NCBI GenBank assembly: GCA_025924435.1
Contig: JAICIL010000011.1
Span: forward strand, 1 to 28,799
Length of the DNA: 28,799 nucleotides
DNA from: Chloroflexia bacterium
GTDB lineage: Bacteria > Chloroflexota > Chloroflexia > Thermomicrobiales > JALYUS01
Direction: 5' to 3'
The position numbers and the translations under genes are program-made. Of this stretch, positions 6,714 to 15,403 are shown in pieces (within the stretch, counting starts at the first letter, position 1; each line of letters starts with the position of its first letter). The notes beneath the pieces are model-generated. The model ran no database searches, was not told the origin of the DNA, and worked only from the letters and a program-made list of their open reading frames with translations.

Positions 6714-7016
6714 CTACCGTGGGGCGGCGTATTCCTCGAAGGGCGCGAAGTCGAGGTCGTGCTTCGCGAAAAAGGCGGGGAGGGTGGCGCGCTCCGCCGT
6801 CGGCGTCGTGCGGATCCAACCGACGCACATCGCCTCCAGGCTGACCATGTCGGCGAGCTGGTAGCGGGATTGCCCGCGTGCGAACGCCTCCGCCGCGCGC
6901 CGCGCCGCGTTCTCCCGCGCCACCCGCTGCTCCTCCGGCAGATCGGCGAGGAATTCCGCCAGTTTGTCGTTCGCCTCGTCCGCCCATCGCGTGCCGCCCG
7001 CGCTCGTGATGCTCAT
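6714..7016 (-). CDS. Hypothetical protein, about 100 residues
   Basis: Start ATG at 7016 is chosen because AAGGGG lies six bases upstream; a GTG at 7034 in the same frame has no ribosome site. The product is soluble, mostly helical, Ala/Glu rich (EFLADLPEEQRVARENAARRAAEAFARG) and ends with an aromatic acidic stretch (FFAKHDLDFAPFEEYA). No signal peptide or membrane segment. I do not recognise the family. It reads in the same direction as aroA but is separated from it by a dispersed repeat of about 120 bp, so joint transcription is uncertain. Confidence 0.6.
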   Translation of the reverse strand: MSITSAGGTRWADEANDKLAEFLADLPEEQRVARENAARRAAEAFARGQSRYQLADMVSLEAMCVGWIRTTPTAERATLPAFFAKHDLDFAPFEEYAAPR

Positions 7017-7214
7017 CTCCGCCCCCTTCGCCACGACGTTGTGGAACCCCGCCGACGGCGGAAGGATGCGCGAGCGGACGCCCCGGCGTCAAGTGGAACA
7101 GTTGATATGGGTTCGCCTGCGGATCGGTGTCTCGCTGGCGCGGCGAGTGCGACGCGGAACCGTTCGCGCGGCGCGACGTTTCCTTCATTGAGGGCACGCT
7201 CGCGTCCCCGCCCC

Positions 7215-7243
7215 TTGCGAACGACGGTGGGGGCCGCTAGAGT
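7215..7243 (+). promoter_or_regulatory. Probable promoter of the Ser/Thr kinase gene
   Basis: TTGCGA (7215-7220), a 17-nt spacer and TAGAGT (7238-7243) lie 40 nt before the kinase ATG at 7283. Both hexamers are imperfect but the spacing is ideal. Confidence 0.4.
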
Positions 7244-7282
7244 GCAGGGACACACCGACGCATCGCGACAGGGACAGCGACC

Positions 7283-9211
7283 ATGCATGGAGACGACACA
7301 ACCGTATCGGCGCTCTTGCTCGGCCGGTATCGCGTGGAGGGCGTCCTCGGTGAGGGCGGCATCGGCAATGTCGTGCGGGCGTTCGATCAGCGGCTGCGGC
7401 GGACGGTCGCGATCAAGAGCCTGAAACGCTCCCTCGCCGCGATCGAGCCGGCGCAACTGCGCGCCATCGAGGATCGTTTCAGCCGCGAGGCGATTGCCGG
7501 CTCGCGCATGGGCAGCCACCCGAACCTCGTCGCCGTCTACGACCTCGTCACCGGGCCGGACGAGACGCTCTACCTGATCCTCGAATACGTCGCGGGCGGC
7601 ACGCTCGCCCAGCGCATCCGCGCCGATGGGGCGCTCCCCCTCGCCGACACGCTCCGGCTGACGGCGGACATCGCCCGTGGACTGCAGGCCGCGCACGATG
7701 TCGGCCTCGTCCACCGGGACATCAAGCCCGCCAACATCTTCATCGCCGCCGATGGCCGCGCCCAGGTCGGCGACTTCGGCATCGCCCAGATTGACGACCT
7801 TTCCGGCCGCACGCAGACAACCGTCGGCCACCCCGGCACGCCGCTCTACATGAGCCCCGAGCAGGCGAGTACGACGGGCTATCTCCGCCCGGTCTCGGAC
7901 CAGTACAGCCTCGGCCTCGTCGTCTTCGAGATGCTCACCGGCAAGGCGTACAAACGGCTCCAGGAGCCGGACGCGGCCGCGCTGCTCGCGGAGCATCCCC
8001 GGCCCGTCGGCGCGATGATCGAGCGGCTGATCGCCGAGAACCCGGCGGATCGCTACCCGCAGATGACGAATGTCCTCCATGCGACGCAGGCGATTGCCAG
8101 CGTGATGGCGCTCGAACCGGGCGAGCAGACGCCCTCGTTCGCGTCGGATACCCCGCCGGAGACGCGCCGCGCGACCCCGCCGGTCAGCCTCCAACCCGCG
8201 CCGCCGGTGGACGCCCCGCCGACCGTGCCGACGCCGCCACCGCCCGCCCCGCCGCAGCAATTTCCACCACCGCAGTATCCGCCACCGCGCAGGATCGGCC
8301 GCCGTGGCGTGCTGTTCGGGATCGGCGGCCTCGCCGTCGCCGGGGCGGCGGGCGGCACCTATCTCCTCGTCGGGCGGGACACCGGTAGTAGCGACAGTGG
8401 CGATAGCAGCAGCGACAGCAGCGGCGATCCCGCCACCGCGACGCCGCAGCGGTCGGCGGGCGCGGTCCAAGCCACGGCGCGCCGACCGACGAGCACCCCG
8501 ATTGCGACCACCACAACCGCCCCGCCGACCGCCACCGCGACCGTGCGACCGACCGCGACGCCGGGGCCGACGAATACGCCCATCGCCCTGCCGACCTTCT
8601 CGCCCCGCGCGGTGACGGCGAGCATGAGCGACCCGAACGAGTGGAACACGATCAACGTCGAACTCTCCAGCCGCACGCTCGCGAACGATGCCTACACCGT
8701 CCGCGTCCTCAAACGCCCCGATGGGCGGGGCCTGCTGTCGTGGGGCGATTGGGTGCCGAAGGAGGTGAAGTTCGCGCCGCAGTTCGCGGCGGAGGTGGAG
8801 ATGCGGCTGACGGGCGACCCGGCCGGCAGCGCGGGCGGCATCCTCTTCCTCTTCAACCGCGTCTCGCGCACCGAGGAGCAGCAATTCCTCCTCTTCCTGC
8901 TCCGGGGCGACGGCCGGTTCAGCGTGCAGCAGCAACTGCCCGGCGGCGAGGGGCACAACGTCGCGCGGATTGACTGGACGCCCTCCGCCGCGATCAAGAC
9001 GGGCGCGAACGCGCTGAACACGCCGCGCGTCGTCGTCCGCGCGGGCACGCTGACGTGCGGCGTCAATGGCCAGCAGATCGCGCAACTCCCCGTGCCCGCC
9101 GAGGTCGCCGCGTTCAATGCCTTCGCCCTCGCGGCGGATGTGCTGAAGGAGAGCGCCCAGCCGGAGGCGAGCGCCACCTTCCGCACTCTCCGCTACGAGC
9201 CGTTCGGATAG
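7283..9211 (+). CDS. Transmembrane Hanks-type Ser/Thr protein kinase with an outer domain
   Basis: 642 residues. The kinase domain (about 14-275) has a Gly-rich loop GEGGIG (23-28), VAIK with Lys45, Glu69 in the C helix, HRDIKPAN (Asp146), DFG (164-166) and SPE (191-193), so it should be active. A Pro-rich linker (295-336) leads to one membrane segment (about 342-364), then a long Ser/Thr/Pro-rich spacer to about 445. The final domain of about 190 residues contains strand-like pieces (FAAEVEMRLTGDPAGSAGGILFLFN, FLLFLLRGDGRFSVQQQ) that resemble LamG or DUF1080-like concanavalin folds. The outer domain probably binds an envelope or carbohydrate ligand; the ligand is unknown. Its stop codon lies 9 bp from that of the convergent amidohydrolase gene. 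Confidence 0.9.
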   Translation: MHGDDTTVSALLLGRYRVEGVLGEGGIGNVVRAFDQRLRRTVAIKSLKRSLAAIEPAQLRAIEDRFSREAIAGSRMGSHPNLVAVYDLVTGPDETLYLILEYVAGGTLAQRIRADGALPLADTLRLTADIARGLQAAHDVGLVHRDIKPANIFIAADGRAQVGDFGIAQIDDLSGRTQTTVGHPGTPLYMSPEQASTTGYLRPVSDQYSLGLVVFEMLTGKAYKRLQEPDAAALLAEHPRPVGAMIERLIAENPADRYPQMTNVLHATQAIASVMALEPGEQTPSFASDTPPETRRATPPVSLQPAPPVDAPPTVPTPPPPAPPQQFPPPQYPPPRRIGRRGVLFGIGGLAVAGAAGGTYLLVGRDTGSSDSGDSSSDSSGDPATATPQRSAGAVQATARRPTSTPIATTTTAPPTATATVRPTATPGPTNTPIALPTFSPRAVTASMSDPNEWNTINVELSSRTLANDAYTVRVLKRPDGRGLLSWGDWVPKEVKFAPQFAAEVEMRLTGDPAGSAGGILFLFNRVSRTEEQQFLLFLLRGDGRFSVQQQLPGGEGHNVARIDWTPSAAIKTGANALNTPRVVVRAGTLTCGVNGQQIAQLPVPAEVAAFNAFALAADVLKESAQPEASATFRTLRYEPFG

Positions 9212-9220
9212 CCGATCGCC

Positions 9221-10417
9221 CTATTCCCCGTTCAGGAATCGCAGCGCGACCGCCGCGTGCATGGCGACGCCGGTGGCGAGGGCGTCCTCGTCAATGTCGA
9301 AGCGGGGGTGGTGGTGGCCGTAGGTCTTGCCCGTCGCCTCGTTGCGCACGCCGAGGCGGTAGAACGCGCCCGGCGCGGCGTTGATGAAGTAGGACATGTC
9401 CTCCGCGCCCATCCCCGGCTCGGAATCCATCACGCGCTCCGGCCCGACGACCGCGAGCGCGACGTCCTTGACGAGGGCGGCCATCTCCGCGTTGTTGACG
9501 AGCGGCGGGTAGCCGAGGTGGTATTCCACCTCCGCCGTGGCGCGGAATGTCTCGCAGATGCCGCGCACCACCTGGGGGATGCGCTCCGCCAGCAGTTGCC
9601 GCGTCTGCTCGTCGAAGGTGCGGACCGTCGCCTCGAAGTGCGCGTCCTCCGGGATGACATTCGAGACGGTGCCCGCGTGGAGCGTGCCGACGGTGATGAC
9701 GGCGGGCGAGAGCGGGTTCACCTCCCGGCTGACGAGCGATTGCAGCGCGACGATGCAGTGCGCGCCGATCACGATCGGGTCAATCGCCATCTGCGGCCGC
9801 GCGGCGTGCCCGCCCAGGCCCCGGATCGTCACAATCGCCGAGTCCGCCGCCGCGTTGACCGGCCCCGGCAGCACCGCGACCTTCCCGACCGGGATATTCG
9901 AGCCGACGTGGATGCCGAAGGCGGCGTCCACATGCGGGTCTTCCATCACCCCCGCCGCGATCATCGGCTTCGCGCCCCCCTCGCCCTGCTCCTCGGAGGG
10001 CTGGAAGAGGAACTTGATCGTCCCGGCGAACGCGCCCCGCCGCTCGGCGAGCAGCCGCGCCGCGCCGAGCAGCATCGCCGTGTGCGCATCGTGCCCGCAC
10101 GCGTGCATCGTGCCGGGGTTCTCGCTCTTGTACGGCACGTCGTTCAGTTCGGTGATCGGCAGGGCGTCCATGTCGGCGCGCAGCAGCACGGTTTTTCCCG
10201 GTCCCCTGCCGCCATTGAGGATGCCGACCACCCCCGTCTTCGCGACCCCGGTCTGGAGATCGTCGAGATTGAGCGCGCGCAGCCGCTCGGCGACGAGCCG
10301 GGCGGTGTTCTCCTCCCGGAAGCCGAGTTCGGGGTGCTGGTGGAGGTAGCGGCGGTCGGCGACGACGCCGGGGGCGATCTCCTCGGCGCTCTCGCGCAGT
10401 TCGGCAACCGTGACCAT
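9221..10417 (-). CDS. M20D family amidohydrolase / N-acyl-amino-acid deacylase
   Basis: 398 residues. Family members hydrolyse N-acyl or N-acetyl amino acids, hippurate or indole-3-acetyl conjugates with two metal ions. Visible landmarks are HQHPELGFRE (26-35), LLRADMDALPI with Asp84, MHACGHDAHTAMLLG with Cys107 and His109, QPSEEQGEGGAKPMI with the paired Glu, and the dimerisation domain (about 185-295, GLGGHAARP). The C-terminal GAEDMSYF segment also fits. ATG at 10417 has AAAGGA nine bases upstream and is preferred over ATG at 10447 and 10435. The exact substrate cannot be told from sequence. It lies downstream of dnaA in the same direction, 142 nt away, probably with its own promoter. Confidence 0.92.
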   Translation of the reverse strand: MVTVAELRESAEEIAPGVVADRRYLHQHPELGFREENTARLVAERLRALNLDDLQTGVAKTGVVGILNGGRGPGKTVLLRADMDALPITELNDVPYKSENPGTMHACGHDAHTAMLLGAARLLAERRGAFAGTIKFLFQPSEEQGEGGAKPMIAAGVMEDPHVDAAFGIHVGSNIPVGKVAVLPGPVNAAADSAIVTIRGLGGHAARPQMAIDPIVIGAHCIVALQSLVSREVNPLSPAVITVGTLHAGTVSNVIPEDAHFEATVRTFDEQTRQLLAERIPQVVRGICETFRATAEVEYHLGYPPLVNNAEMAALVKDVALAVVGPERVMDSEPGMGAEDMSYFINAAPGAFYRLGVRNEATGKTYGHHHPRFDIDEDALATGVAMHAAVALRFLNGE

Positions 10418-10559
10418 GGTGGAGCATCCTTTCATGAGAGCCGTCAATCACCAAGGATGCTATCGTAGCGGGTCGTGCGGGAGTGCGCCAGATTCTCCCG
10501 TAGGGATGGCCCGCCACCGCCCTGCCGACGGGGCGATGCCGTTCGGCGAATCTCAGCCT

Positions 10560-11990
10560 TCAGTCCGCATAGAGCATTTCGCGGATGGTGAGCACTTCCT
10601 GGCGGAGTTGGTTGCTCGTCTCGATCTCCTTCTCGATCTTCTCCGCGCCGTAGATGACGGTCGTGTGGTCGCGGCCGCCCAATTCCGCGCCGACGTCCGC
10701 GAGCGAGCGATCCGTCTCCTGCCGGATGACATACATCGCCACCTGCCGCGGCACGACGATGTCCTTGGAGCGACCCTTCCCGCGCATATCCTTCTCGGAA
10801 ACGTTGTAGAACTTCGCGATCACCTCGACGATCCGCGCCGGGGTGATGAGGCGGCGGCGGTTGTTCAGCGCCACATCGTTGAGCGCCTGCGTCGCCACGT
10901 CCATCGTCACCGCGACGCCGTTCATCCGCGCCATCATCACGATCCGATTGAGCGCCCCCTCCAACTCGCGCACGTTCGACTGAATTTTGTGCGCGATGTA
11001 GTCCAGCACCTCGGTCGGCACGTGCATGCCGGCCTCCTCGCCCCGCTGCCGGAGGATCGCCATGCGCGATTCGAGGTCCGGCGTCTGCACGTCGGTCGTC
11101 AGGCCGCCCTCGAAGCGGGAGCGCAGCCGGTCCTCCAGCGCGACCATCACCTTCGGGTGGCGGTCGCTCGTCATCACGATCTGCTTCCCCGCCAGCACGA
11201 GCGCGTTGAAGGTGTGGAAGAACTCCTCCTGCGTGCTCTCCTTGCCCGCGATGAACTGGATGTCGTCAATGAGCAGCACGTCTATCGTGCGGTAGCGGGT
11301 GCGGAACTCCTCGTTGCGGTTCTCGCGGATCGCGTTGATCATCTCGTTCGTGAAAGTCTCCGAGGAGACGTAGAGGACGCGGCAACCGGCGTGCAACTCC
11401 ATCGCCTTGTGGCCGATGGCGTGGAGGATGTGCGTCTTGCCCAGCCCGACGCCGCCGTAGATGAAGAGCGGATTGTAGGCGCGGCCGGGATCGTCCGCGA
11501 CCTGTTTCGCCCCCGCCGCCGCCATGCGATTGAAGCCGTTGACGATCAGGTGATCGAAGGTGTAGCGCGGGTTGAGGCCGTGCGCGGGCGTCGGCGCGAG
11601 TTCCTGCTGCTGATACTGCGGGAAGGCGGGCGCTTTCGGCGACGGCGCGATGGCCGGGATGTCGCCGCCATGCTCGTCCGCGCGCGTCCGCCGGCCCGGC
11701 GCCGCATCCTCGCTCACCGGGCGGCCGAGGACGGTGAAATCCACCGCCACCTCGTAGCCGAGAATGCCCCGGAGCGAGCGGACAATCGGCCCGTGGAACC
11801 GCTTCTCCAGTTGCTCGCGGACGAACGTGTTCGGCGCGGCGATCGTCAACCGGGCGTCGTCGGCGTTGAAATCCGCGATCGCCGTGCTGCGCAGGAACGC
11901 CTCATAGGAGCCGCGCGGCGTGCGCCCCTGCAAGTCCTCGAGGACCGCCTGCCACACCCTGCTCCCCTGCATCGGCTGCATCGTCGCCAT
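10560..11990 (-). CDS. dnaA: Chromosomal replication initiator protein DnaA
   Basis: 476 residues with all four domains: a DnaB-contacting N-terminal domain (about 10-88), a Pro-rich linker (90-135), the AAA+ ATPase with Walker [10 protein letters not shown] (179-187) and Walker B LLIDDIQ (239-245), and a C-terminal DNA-binding domain with the [12 protein letters not shown] signature. It unwinds the origin by binding DnaA boxes. The start at 11990 has GGAG nine bases upstream; in-frame ATG codons at positions 4 and 7 are possible. dnaN, recF and rpmH are not adjacent, unlike in most bacteria; the neighbours are an M20D peptidase and a divergent SOS operon. One DnaA box upstream suggests autoregulation. 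Confidence 0.97.
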   Translation of the reverse strand: MATMQPMQGSRVWQAVLEDLQGRTPRGSYEAFLRSTAIADFNADDARLTIAAPNTFVREQLEKRFHGPIVRSLRGILGYEVAVDFTVLGRPVSEDAAPGRRTRADEHGGDIPAIAPSPKAPAFPQYQQQELAPTPAHGLNPRYTFDHLIVNGFNRMAAAGAKQVADDPGRAYNPLFIYGGVGLGKTHILHAIGHKAMELHAGCRVLYVSSETFTNEMINAIRENRNEEFRTRYRTIDVLLIDDIQFIAGKESTQEEFFHTFNALVLAGKQIVMTSDRHPKVMVALEDRLRSRFEGGLTTDVQTPDLESRMAILRQRGEEAGMHVPTEVLDYIAHKIQSNVRELEGALNRIVMMARMNGVAVTMDVATQALNDVALNNRRRLITPARIVEVIAKFYNVSEKDMRGKGRSKDIVVPRQVAMYVIRQETDRSLADVGAELGGRDHTTVIYGAEKIEKEIETSNQLRQEVLTIREMLYAD

Positions 11991-12047
11991 CCCGCTTCAC
12001 TCCCCGCCGCATCTTCCAAGCCCGGTTCCCTCCACCGGATGTGCGGA

Positions 12048-12056
12048 TTATACACA
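12048..12056 (+). promoter_or_regulatory. DnaA box
   Basis: TTATACACA, one base from the TTATCCACA consensus, lies 58 bp upstream of the dnaA start. I found no second good box between 11991 and 12328, so this looks like an autoregulatory site rather than a full replication origin. Confidence 0.55.
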
Positions 12057-12068
12057 GTGAACGTACAC

Positions 12069-12173
12069 CTGTCGAGGGGGCGCGCGAAGGAACGAGGCGA
12101 AAGTCGCGCGTAACGAGAGTTTTTCAGCCTCGTGCTCCCTCGTACTCGTTACGCGCGACCCGTTACTCGACAG
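12069..12173. repeat. Nested inverted repeats between dnaA and dinB
   Basis: Outer arms CTGTCGAG (12069-12076) and CTCGACAG (12166-12173) match perfectly. Inner arms 12103-12117 and 12145-12159 match perfectly over 15 bp (GTCGCGCGTAACGAG). An alternative pairing, 12092-12098 with 12127-12133, crosses the inner helix. The element could extrude as a cruciform or fold in the dnaA 5' leader. It may be a mobile palindromic repeat or a replication-control element. Confidence 0.6.
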
Positions 12174-12186
12174 CGGGATATGCACC

Positions 12187-12215
12187 TTGACTTTGCCCGG
12201 CCCGCCGCCTATATT
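12187..12215 (+). promoter_or_regulatory. Promoter of the dinB-sigma operon
   Basis: TTGACT (12187-12192), a 17-nt spacer and TATATT (12210-12215) form a near-consensus sigma-70-type promoter, about 105 nt before the dinB start. Confidence 0.7.
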
Positions 12216-12216
12216 C

Positions 12217-12230
12217 AGAACGCTTGTTCT
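12217..12230. promoter_or_regulatory. LexA (SOS) box on the dinB promoter
   Basis: AGAAC-GCTT-GTTCT is a perfect palindrome of the GAAC-N4-GTTC type bound by LexA in Bacillus, Actinobacteria and related groups. It starts one base after the -10 element and covers the transcription start, the ideal place for repression. An Y-family polymerase downstream fits SOS control. Confidence 0.75.
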
Positions 12231-12328
12231 AGTCCTCGGGGCGTTCCACGGCTCTCCGGCACGACGCCGCACGCCGGCAAAGATCGGCTGCGGCTGCTCG
12301 CTGTTCGCACGCACGAGGAGGAAACCCG

Positions 12329-13627
12329 ATGACGCTCCTTGCACTCTCATTTCGCGGCCCGCTCCCGCAGATTGTTGACGATGACGGCCAGCCACCGAAG
12401 CCGCCCGCGCCGAGGCCCGACGCGGTTTGGCCGCGCGCCATCCTGCACGCCGACCTCGACGCCTTCTTCGCCACCGCCGAGATCGCCCGTCGCCCCGCAT
12501 TGGCGGGTCTGCCAGTGATCGTCGGCGGGCGGAAGGGCGGGCGGGGCGTCGTCTGCGCCGCGTCGTACCCGGCGCGACCGTACGGCATCCATTCCGGTAT
12601 GTCCATCGCGGAGGCGGAGCGGCGCTGCCCGCACGCCGTTTTCCTGCCGGTGGACGGCGCGTACTACGGCGATCTCGCCCGCCGCTTCCGCGCGATTCTC
12701 CTGTCCTACAGCCCGCTCGTCCAGATGACCGGGCCGGACGAGGCGGCGATTGATGCGACGGGGATGGAGCGCGTGAGCGGCCCGCCGGAATTGATCGCGC
12801 TCGACATCCGCCGCCGCGTGCGGGAGGAACTGGCGCTCGTCGTCTCTATCGGCCTCGCCACTGGGCGGACGACGGCGAAAATCGCGGCGAAGACGGCGAA
12901 GCCAGACGGCTTCCGCGCCATCCCGCCGGGCAAGGAAGCGGCTTTTCTTGCGCCGCTACCCGTCGCGGCGATGCCCGGCATCGGCCCGGCGACCGAGCGC
13001 GCGCTGCACGCGATCGCCGTGACGACGCTCGGCGAACTGGCGCGCGTGCCGGAGGCGCAATTGCGCGCCCGGTTCGGCGATCTCGGCCCCGCCCTCGCCC
13101 GCCACGCGCGCGGGGAGGACACGACGCCACTCGTCGTCGGCCATGTGATGAAATCCGTCGGCCACGAGCGCACGTTGCGCGAGAACACACGGGACCGGAC
13201 GCTCCTCCGGGCGACGCTCGCCATCCTCTGCGACGAGACCGCGACCGAACTGCGCGCGCATGGCCGCGCCGCGCGGGTCGTCGCGCTGCGGCTGCGGGAT
13301 GGGCATTTCCGCTCGGTGGGCATGCAGACGACGCTCTCCCCCGCCACGGATGCCCAGCAGGTGCTGCTGGACGCGGCGTGGGGCCTGTTCGAGCCGTGCC
13401 TGGCGCGGCTCGGCTACGGCGCGGTGCGGCTGATCGGCGTGCGCGCCGCCGGATTGGGCGCGGGCGGCACGCAATTGACGCTCCTCAGCGACCGCCCTGA
13501 ACGGCTTTGCCGAATCAATGCCGCGCTCGATGCCGTGCGCGCCCGGCACGGCGCGCGGGCGATCCGCCCCGCGCTCGCGCTGCTGGCCGGGGGTCGGCGC
13601 GACGCCCCGCACCCCGGCGTCGTATGA
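12329..13627 (+). CDS. dinB: Y-family DNA polymerase (DNA polymerase IV, DinB)
   Basis: 432 residues. Translesion polymerase copying damaged templates with low fidelity. Metal-binding Asp42 in HADLDAFFATAE, steric-gate Phe47, and Asp137-Glu138 in GPDEAAID correspond to the catalytic carboxylates; the usual SxDE Ser is replaced by Pro136. GLATGRTTAKIAAKTAKPDGF is the finger/palm block, GIGPATERALHAIAVTTLGELA the helix-hairpin-helix thumb, and QLTLLSD near residue 393 resembles a beta-clamp-binding motif. About 33 residues at the N-terminus precede the usual start. The start at 12329 has GAGGAGG upstream. Its stop codon overlaps the start of a sigma factor gene by ATGA. The LexA box on its promoter indicates SOS induction. 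Confidence 0.93.
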   Translation: MTLLALSFRGPLPQIVDDDGQPPKPPAPRPDAVWPRAILHADLDAFFATAEIARRPALAGLPVIVGGRKGGRGVVCAASYPARPYGIHSGMSIAEAERRCPHAVFLPVDGAYYGDLARRFRAILLSYSPLVQMTGPDEAAIDATGMERVSGPPELIALDIRRRVREELALVVSIGLATGRTTAKIAAKTAKPDGFRAIPPGKEAAFLAPLPVAAMPGIGPATERALHAIAVTTLGELARVPEAQLRARFGDLGPALARHARGEDTTPLVVGHVMKSVGHERTLRENTRDRTLLRATLAILCDETATELRAHGRAARVVALRLRDGHFRSVGMQTTLSPATDAQQVLLDAAWGLFEPCLARLGYGAVRLIGVRAAGLGAGGTQLTLLSDRPERLCRINAALDAVRARHGARAIRPALALLAGGRRDAPHPGVV

Positions 13628-14256
13628 CCGAAGGCGCGTCGCGCGCGGCCCGGCCCTGGCATGTGCGCGAGGGCGAGGATGTCTGGCTCGGCCAACTGGC
13701 GCAGGCGGCACGGGCGGGCGACCGGGCCGCGCGGGACGCCCTCTGGCTGGCGGTCGGGCCGCGCCTCGCGCAGATGGCCCACCGGACGGCGTGGGCCTTC
13801 CCGGCGCTCGAACACGACGACGCGGTGCAGGAGGCATTCCCGATCTTCGCCGCGCTCGTAGCGACCTGGCCGGGGCCGGATGCGGCGGGGGCGGGCTTCG
13901 CGACCTACCTCTTCGGTATGTTCCGCTGGCGGCTGCACTCGCTCCTGCGCGGCTATGATCGCCGCCGCCCCGCCGCGACGACCGGCTTCGACGCCCGCGC
14001 GGAGCGGCTCGTCGCCGCGCCGCCGCGCGCGCACGGGCCCGTCGCCTGGCACGAATACGGCGTGGATTTTCCGGCCTTCGTCGCCCGCCTCCCCGACCGC
14101 GAGCGCGACATCTTCCTCCTGCGCATCCGGGAGGGGCTGGAAACGCGCGAGGTCGCCGCCCGCCTCGGCCTGACGCCGCGCACCGTCTCTCGCCACTGGA
14201 ACATCACCCTCCGCCGCCTGCGCGCGCTGGTGCAACGGGGTTCCCCCCTCCCCTGA
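13624..14256 (+). CDS. RNA polymerase sigma-70 family (ECF-like) factor coupled to dinB
   Basis: 210 residues. The N-terminal half carries a sigma region 2-like helix set (AARAGDRAARDALW, HDDAVQEAFPIFAALVATW, FATYLFGMFRWRLHSLLRGY). The C-terminal half is a region 4 helix-turn-helix (LPDRERDIFLLRIREG, TREVAARLGLTPRTVSRHW). No anti-sigma gene is adjacent. ATG at 13624 overlaps the dinB stop codon (ATGA), so the two are translationally coupled, and the LexA box before dinB should control both. An SOS-induced sigma factor would spread the damage response to a further gene set; its targets are unknown. The last residues are encoded by a palindromic repeat that probably doubles as terminator. Confidence 0.82.
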   Translation: MTEGASRAARPWHVREGEDVWLGQLAQAARAGDRAARDALWLAVGPRLAQMAHRTAWAFPALEHDDAVQEAFPIFAALVATWPGPDAAGAGFATYLFGMFRWRLHSLLRGYDRRRPAATTGFDARAERLVAAPPRAHGPVAWHEYGVDFPAFVARLPDRERDIFLLRIREGLETREVAARLGLTPRTVSRHWNITLRRLRALVQRGSPLP

Positions 14257-14294
14257 CCCCTCCTCCGTGCGCGGGAGAGGGGTCAGGGGAGGGG
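14245..14294. repeat. Palindrome with 18-bp perfect arms, likely also a terminator
   Basis: Bases 14245-14262 pair perfectly with 14277-14294 around a 14-nt loop. The left arm contains the stop codon of the sigma gene. No T tail follows. It belongs to the C-rich/G-rich palindrome family also seen at 2030-2048 and 4617-4637. Confidence 0.6.
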
Positions 14295-14394
14295 AGCCAT
14301 CAGGGGCTATGAAAGCCGGTTTCCGCACCGTACACTGTCACACCGGAGGCAGGCTGGAAAGCCCGCGCGACCGCGATGATGAGGAGGGAAAATC

Positions 14395-15327
14395 ATGCGC
14401 GTGCTGGTGATGGGGTCCGGCGGGCTGGGCGGGTACTTCGGCGGGATGTTGGCGCGGACGGGGCACGATGTGACCTTCGTCGCGCGCGGGGCGCATCTGG
14501 CGGCAATGCGGGAGCGCGGGCTGGAGGTCCGCACCGATGAGGAGACGTACCGCTTCCCCACAGTCGCCGCGGTCGCGGCGCCAAGCGAGGCGGCGGGCGA
14601 CTTCGATCTGATCCTCTTCACCGTCAAGGGGTACGACGCCGAGGCCGCCGCGAACGCCCTGCGCCCCGTGATCGGCCCCGAGACGGCGGTGCTCACGGTC
14701 CTCAACGGCGTGGACAGCGCGGAGCAACTGGCCGCCATCCTCGGCCCGGAGCATGTGCTGGCCGGGACGACCTTCATCCGCTCGACGCTCGCCGCACCGG
14801 GCGTGATCGAGCAGATGGGCACGCTGCGCCGCGTCGTCTTCGGCGAGTTCGCGGGCGGGCCGACGCCCCGCGTCGCGCGGGTCGCGGAGGCCCTGCGGGC
14901 GGCGGGCATCGAGGTCGAGGTCGCGCAGGACGCGCGCGTCGCCGTCTGGCAGAAGTTCGTCATGCAGGCGCCGCACGCGACGATGACGAGCACCTGCATG
15001 ATGCCGTGCGGCCCGATCCGCGAGACGCCGGAGGGCGATGCGCTCTACCGCGCGCTGATCGCGGAATGCGTCGCGGTCGGGCGGGCGGGCGGCGTCGCGC
15101 TGCCGCCGGACGCCGAGGAGACGGCGATGGGCGTCGTCTGGCGATTCCTCTACGAGCAGAAGACCTCGATGTCCATTGACTACGAGCGCGGCAATCGCGT
15201 CGAGCTGGAGCAACTGACGGGTGCGGTCGTCCGGCGCGGCGCGGCGCTCGGCGTCCCGACGCCGACATTCGATGTCCTCTACGGCGTCCTCAAAGTTCGC
15301 GCTCTCGCCAGCGGGGGATTGGCCTAA
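14395..15327 (+). CDS. 2-dehydropantoate 2-reductase family protein (PanE/ApbA)
   Basis: 310 residues, typical family length. The enzyme reduces ketopantoate to pantoate with NADPH in pantothenate (CoA) synthesis; paralogues act on other 2-keto acids. GSGGLGG (8-14) is the nucleotide-binding loop, FTVKGYDA contains the conserved Lys, and TVLNGVDSAEQL stands for the LQNG block. VWQKFVMQA and the SMSIDYERGNRVELEQLTG region, with Ser, Asp and Glu in family positions, complete the C-terminal helical domain. GAGGAGGGAAAATC precedes the ATG. No panB, panC or panD is nearby, so a role in CoA synthesis is not proven and no gene symbol is assigned. It is followed convergently by an amidohydrolase gene. 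Confidence 0.88.
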   Translation: MRVLVMGSGGLGGYFGGMLARTGHDVTFVARGAHLAAMRERGLEVRTDEETYRFPTVAAVAAPSEAAGDFDLILFTVKGYDAEAAANALRPVIGPETAVLTVLNGVDSAEQLAAILGPEHVLAGTTFIRSTLAAPGVIEQMGTLRRVVFGEFAGGPTPRVARVAEALRAAGIEVEVAQDARVAVWQKFVMQAPHATMTSTCMMPCGPIRETPEGDALYRALIAECVAVGRAGGVALPPDAEETAMGVVWRFLYEQKTSMSIDYERGNRVELEQLTGAVVRRGAALGVPTPTFDVLYGVLKVRALASGGLA

Positions 15328-15403
15328 CGCCCCGCCCCCCGCCCTCCTGTCCGCGTGCACAGACGGTTCCGCGAGCGACGTGGTGCGGTGTACGCGGGCG
15401 ATT

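Noticed and set aside
11991..12328. Replication origin
   Set aside because: Only one good DnaA box and no AT-rich unwinding region or dnaN were found, so origin function is not supported.
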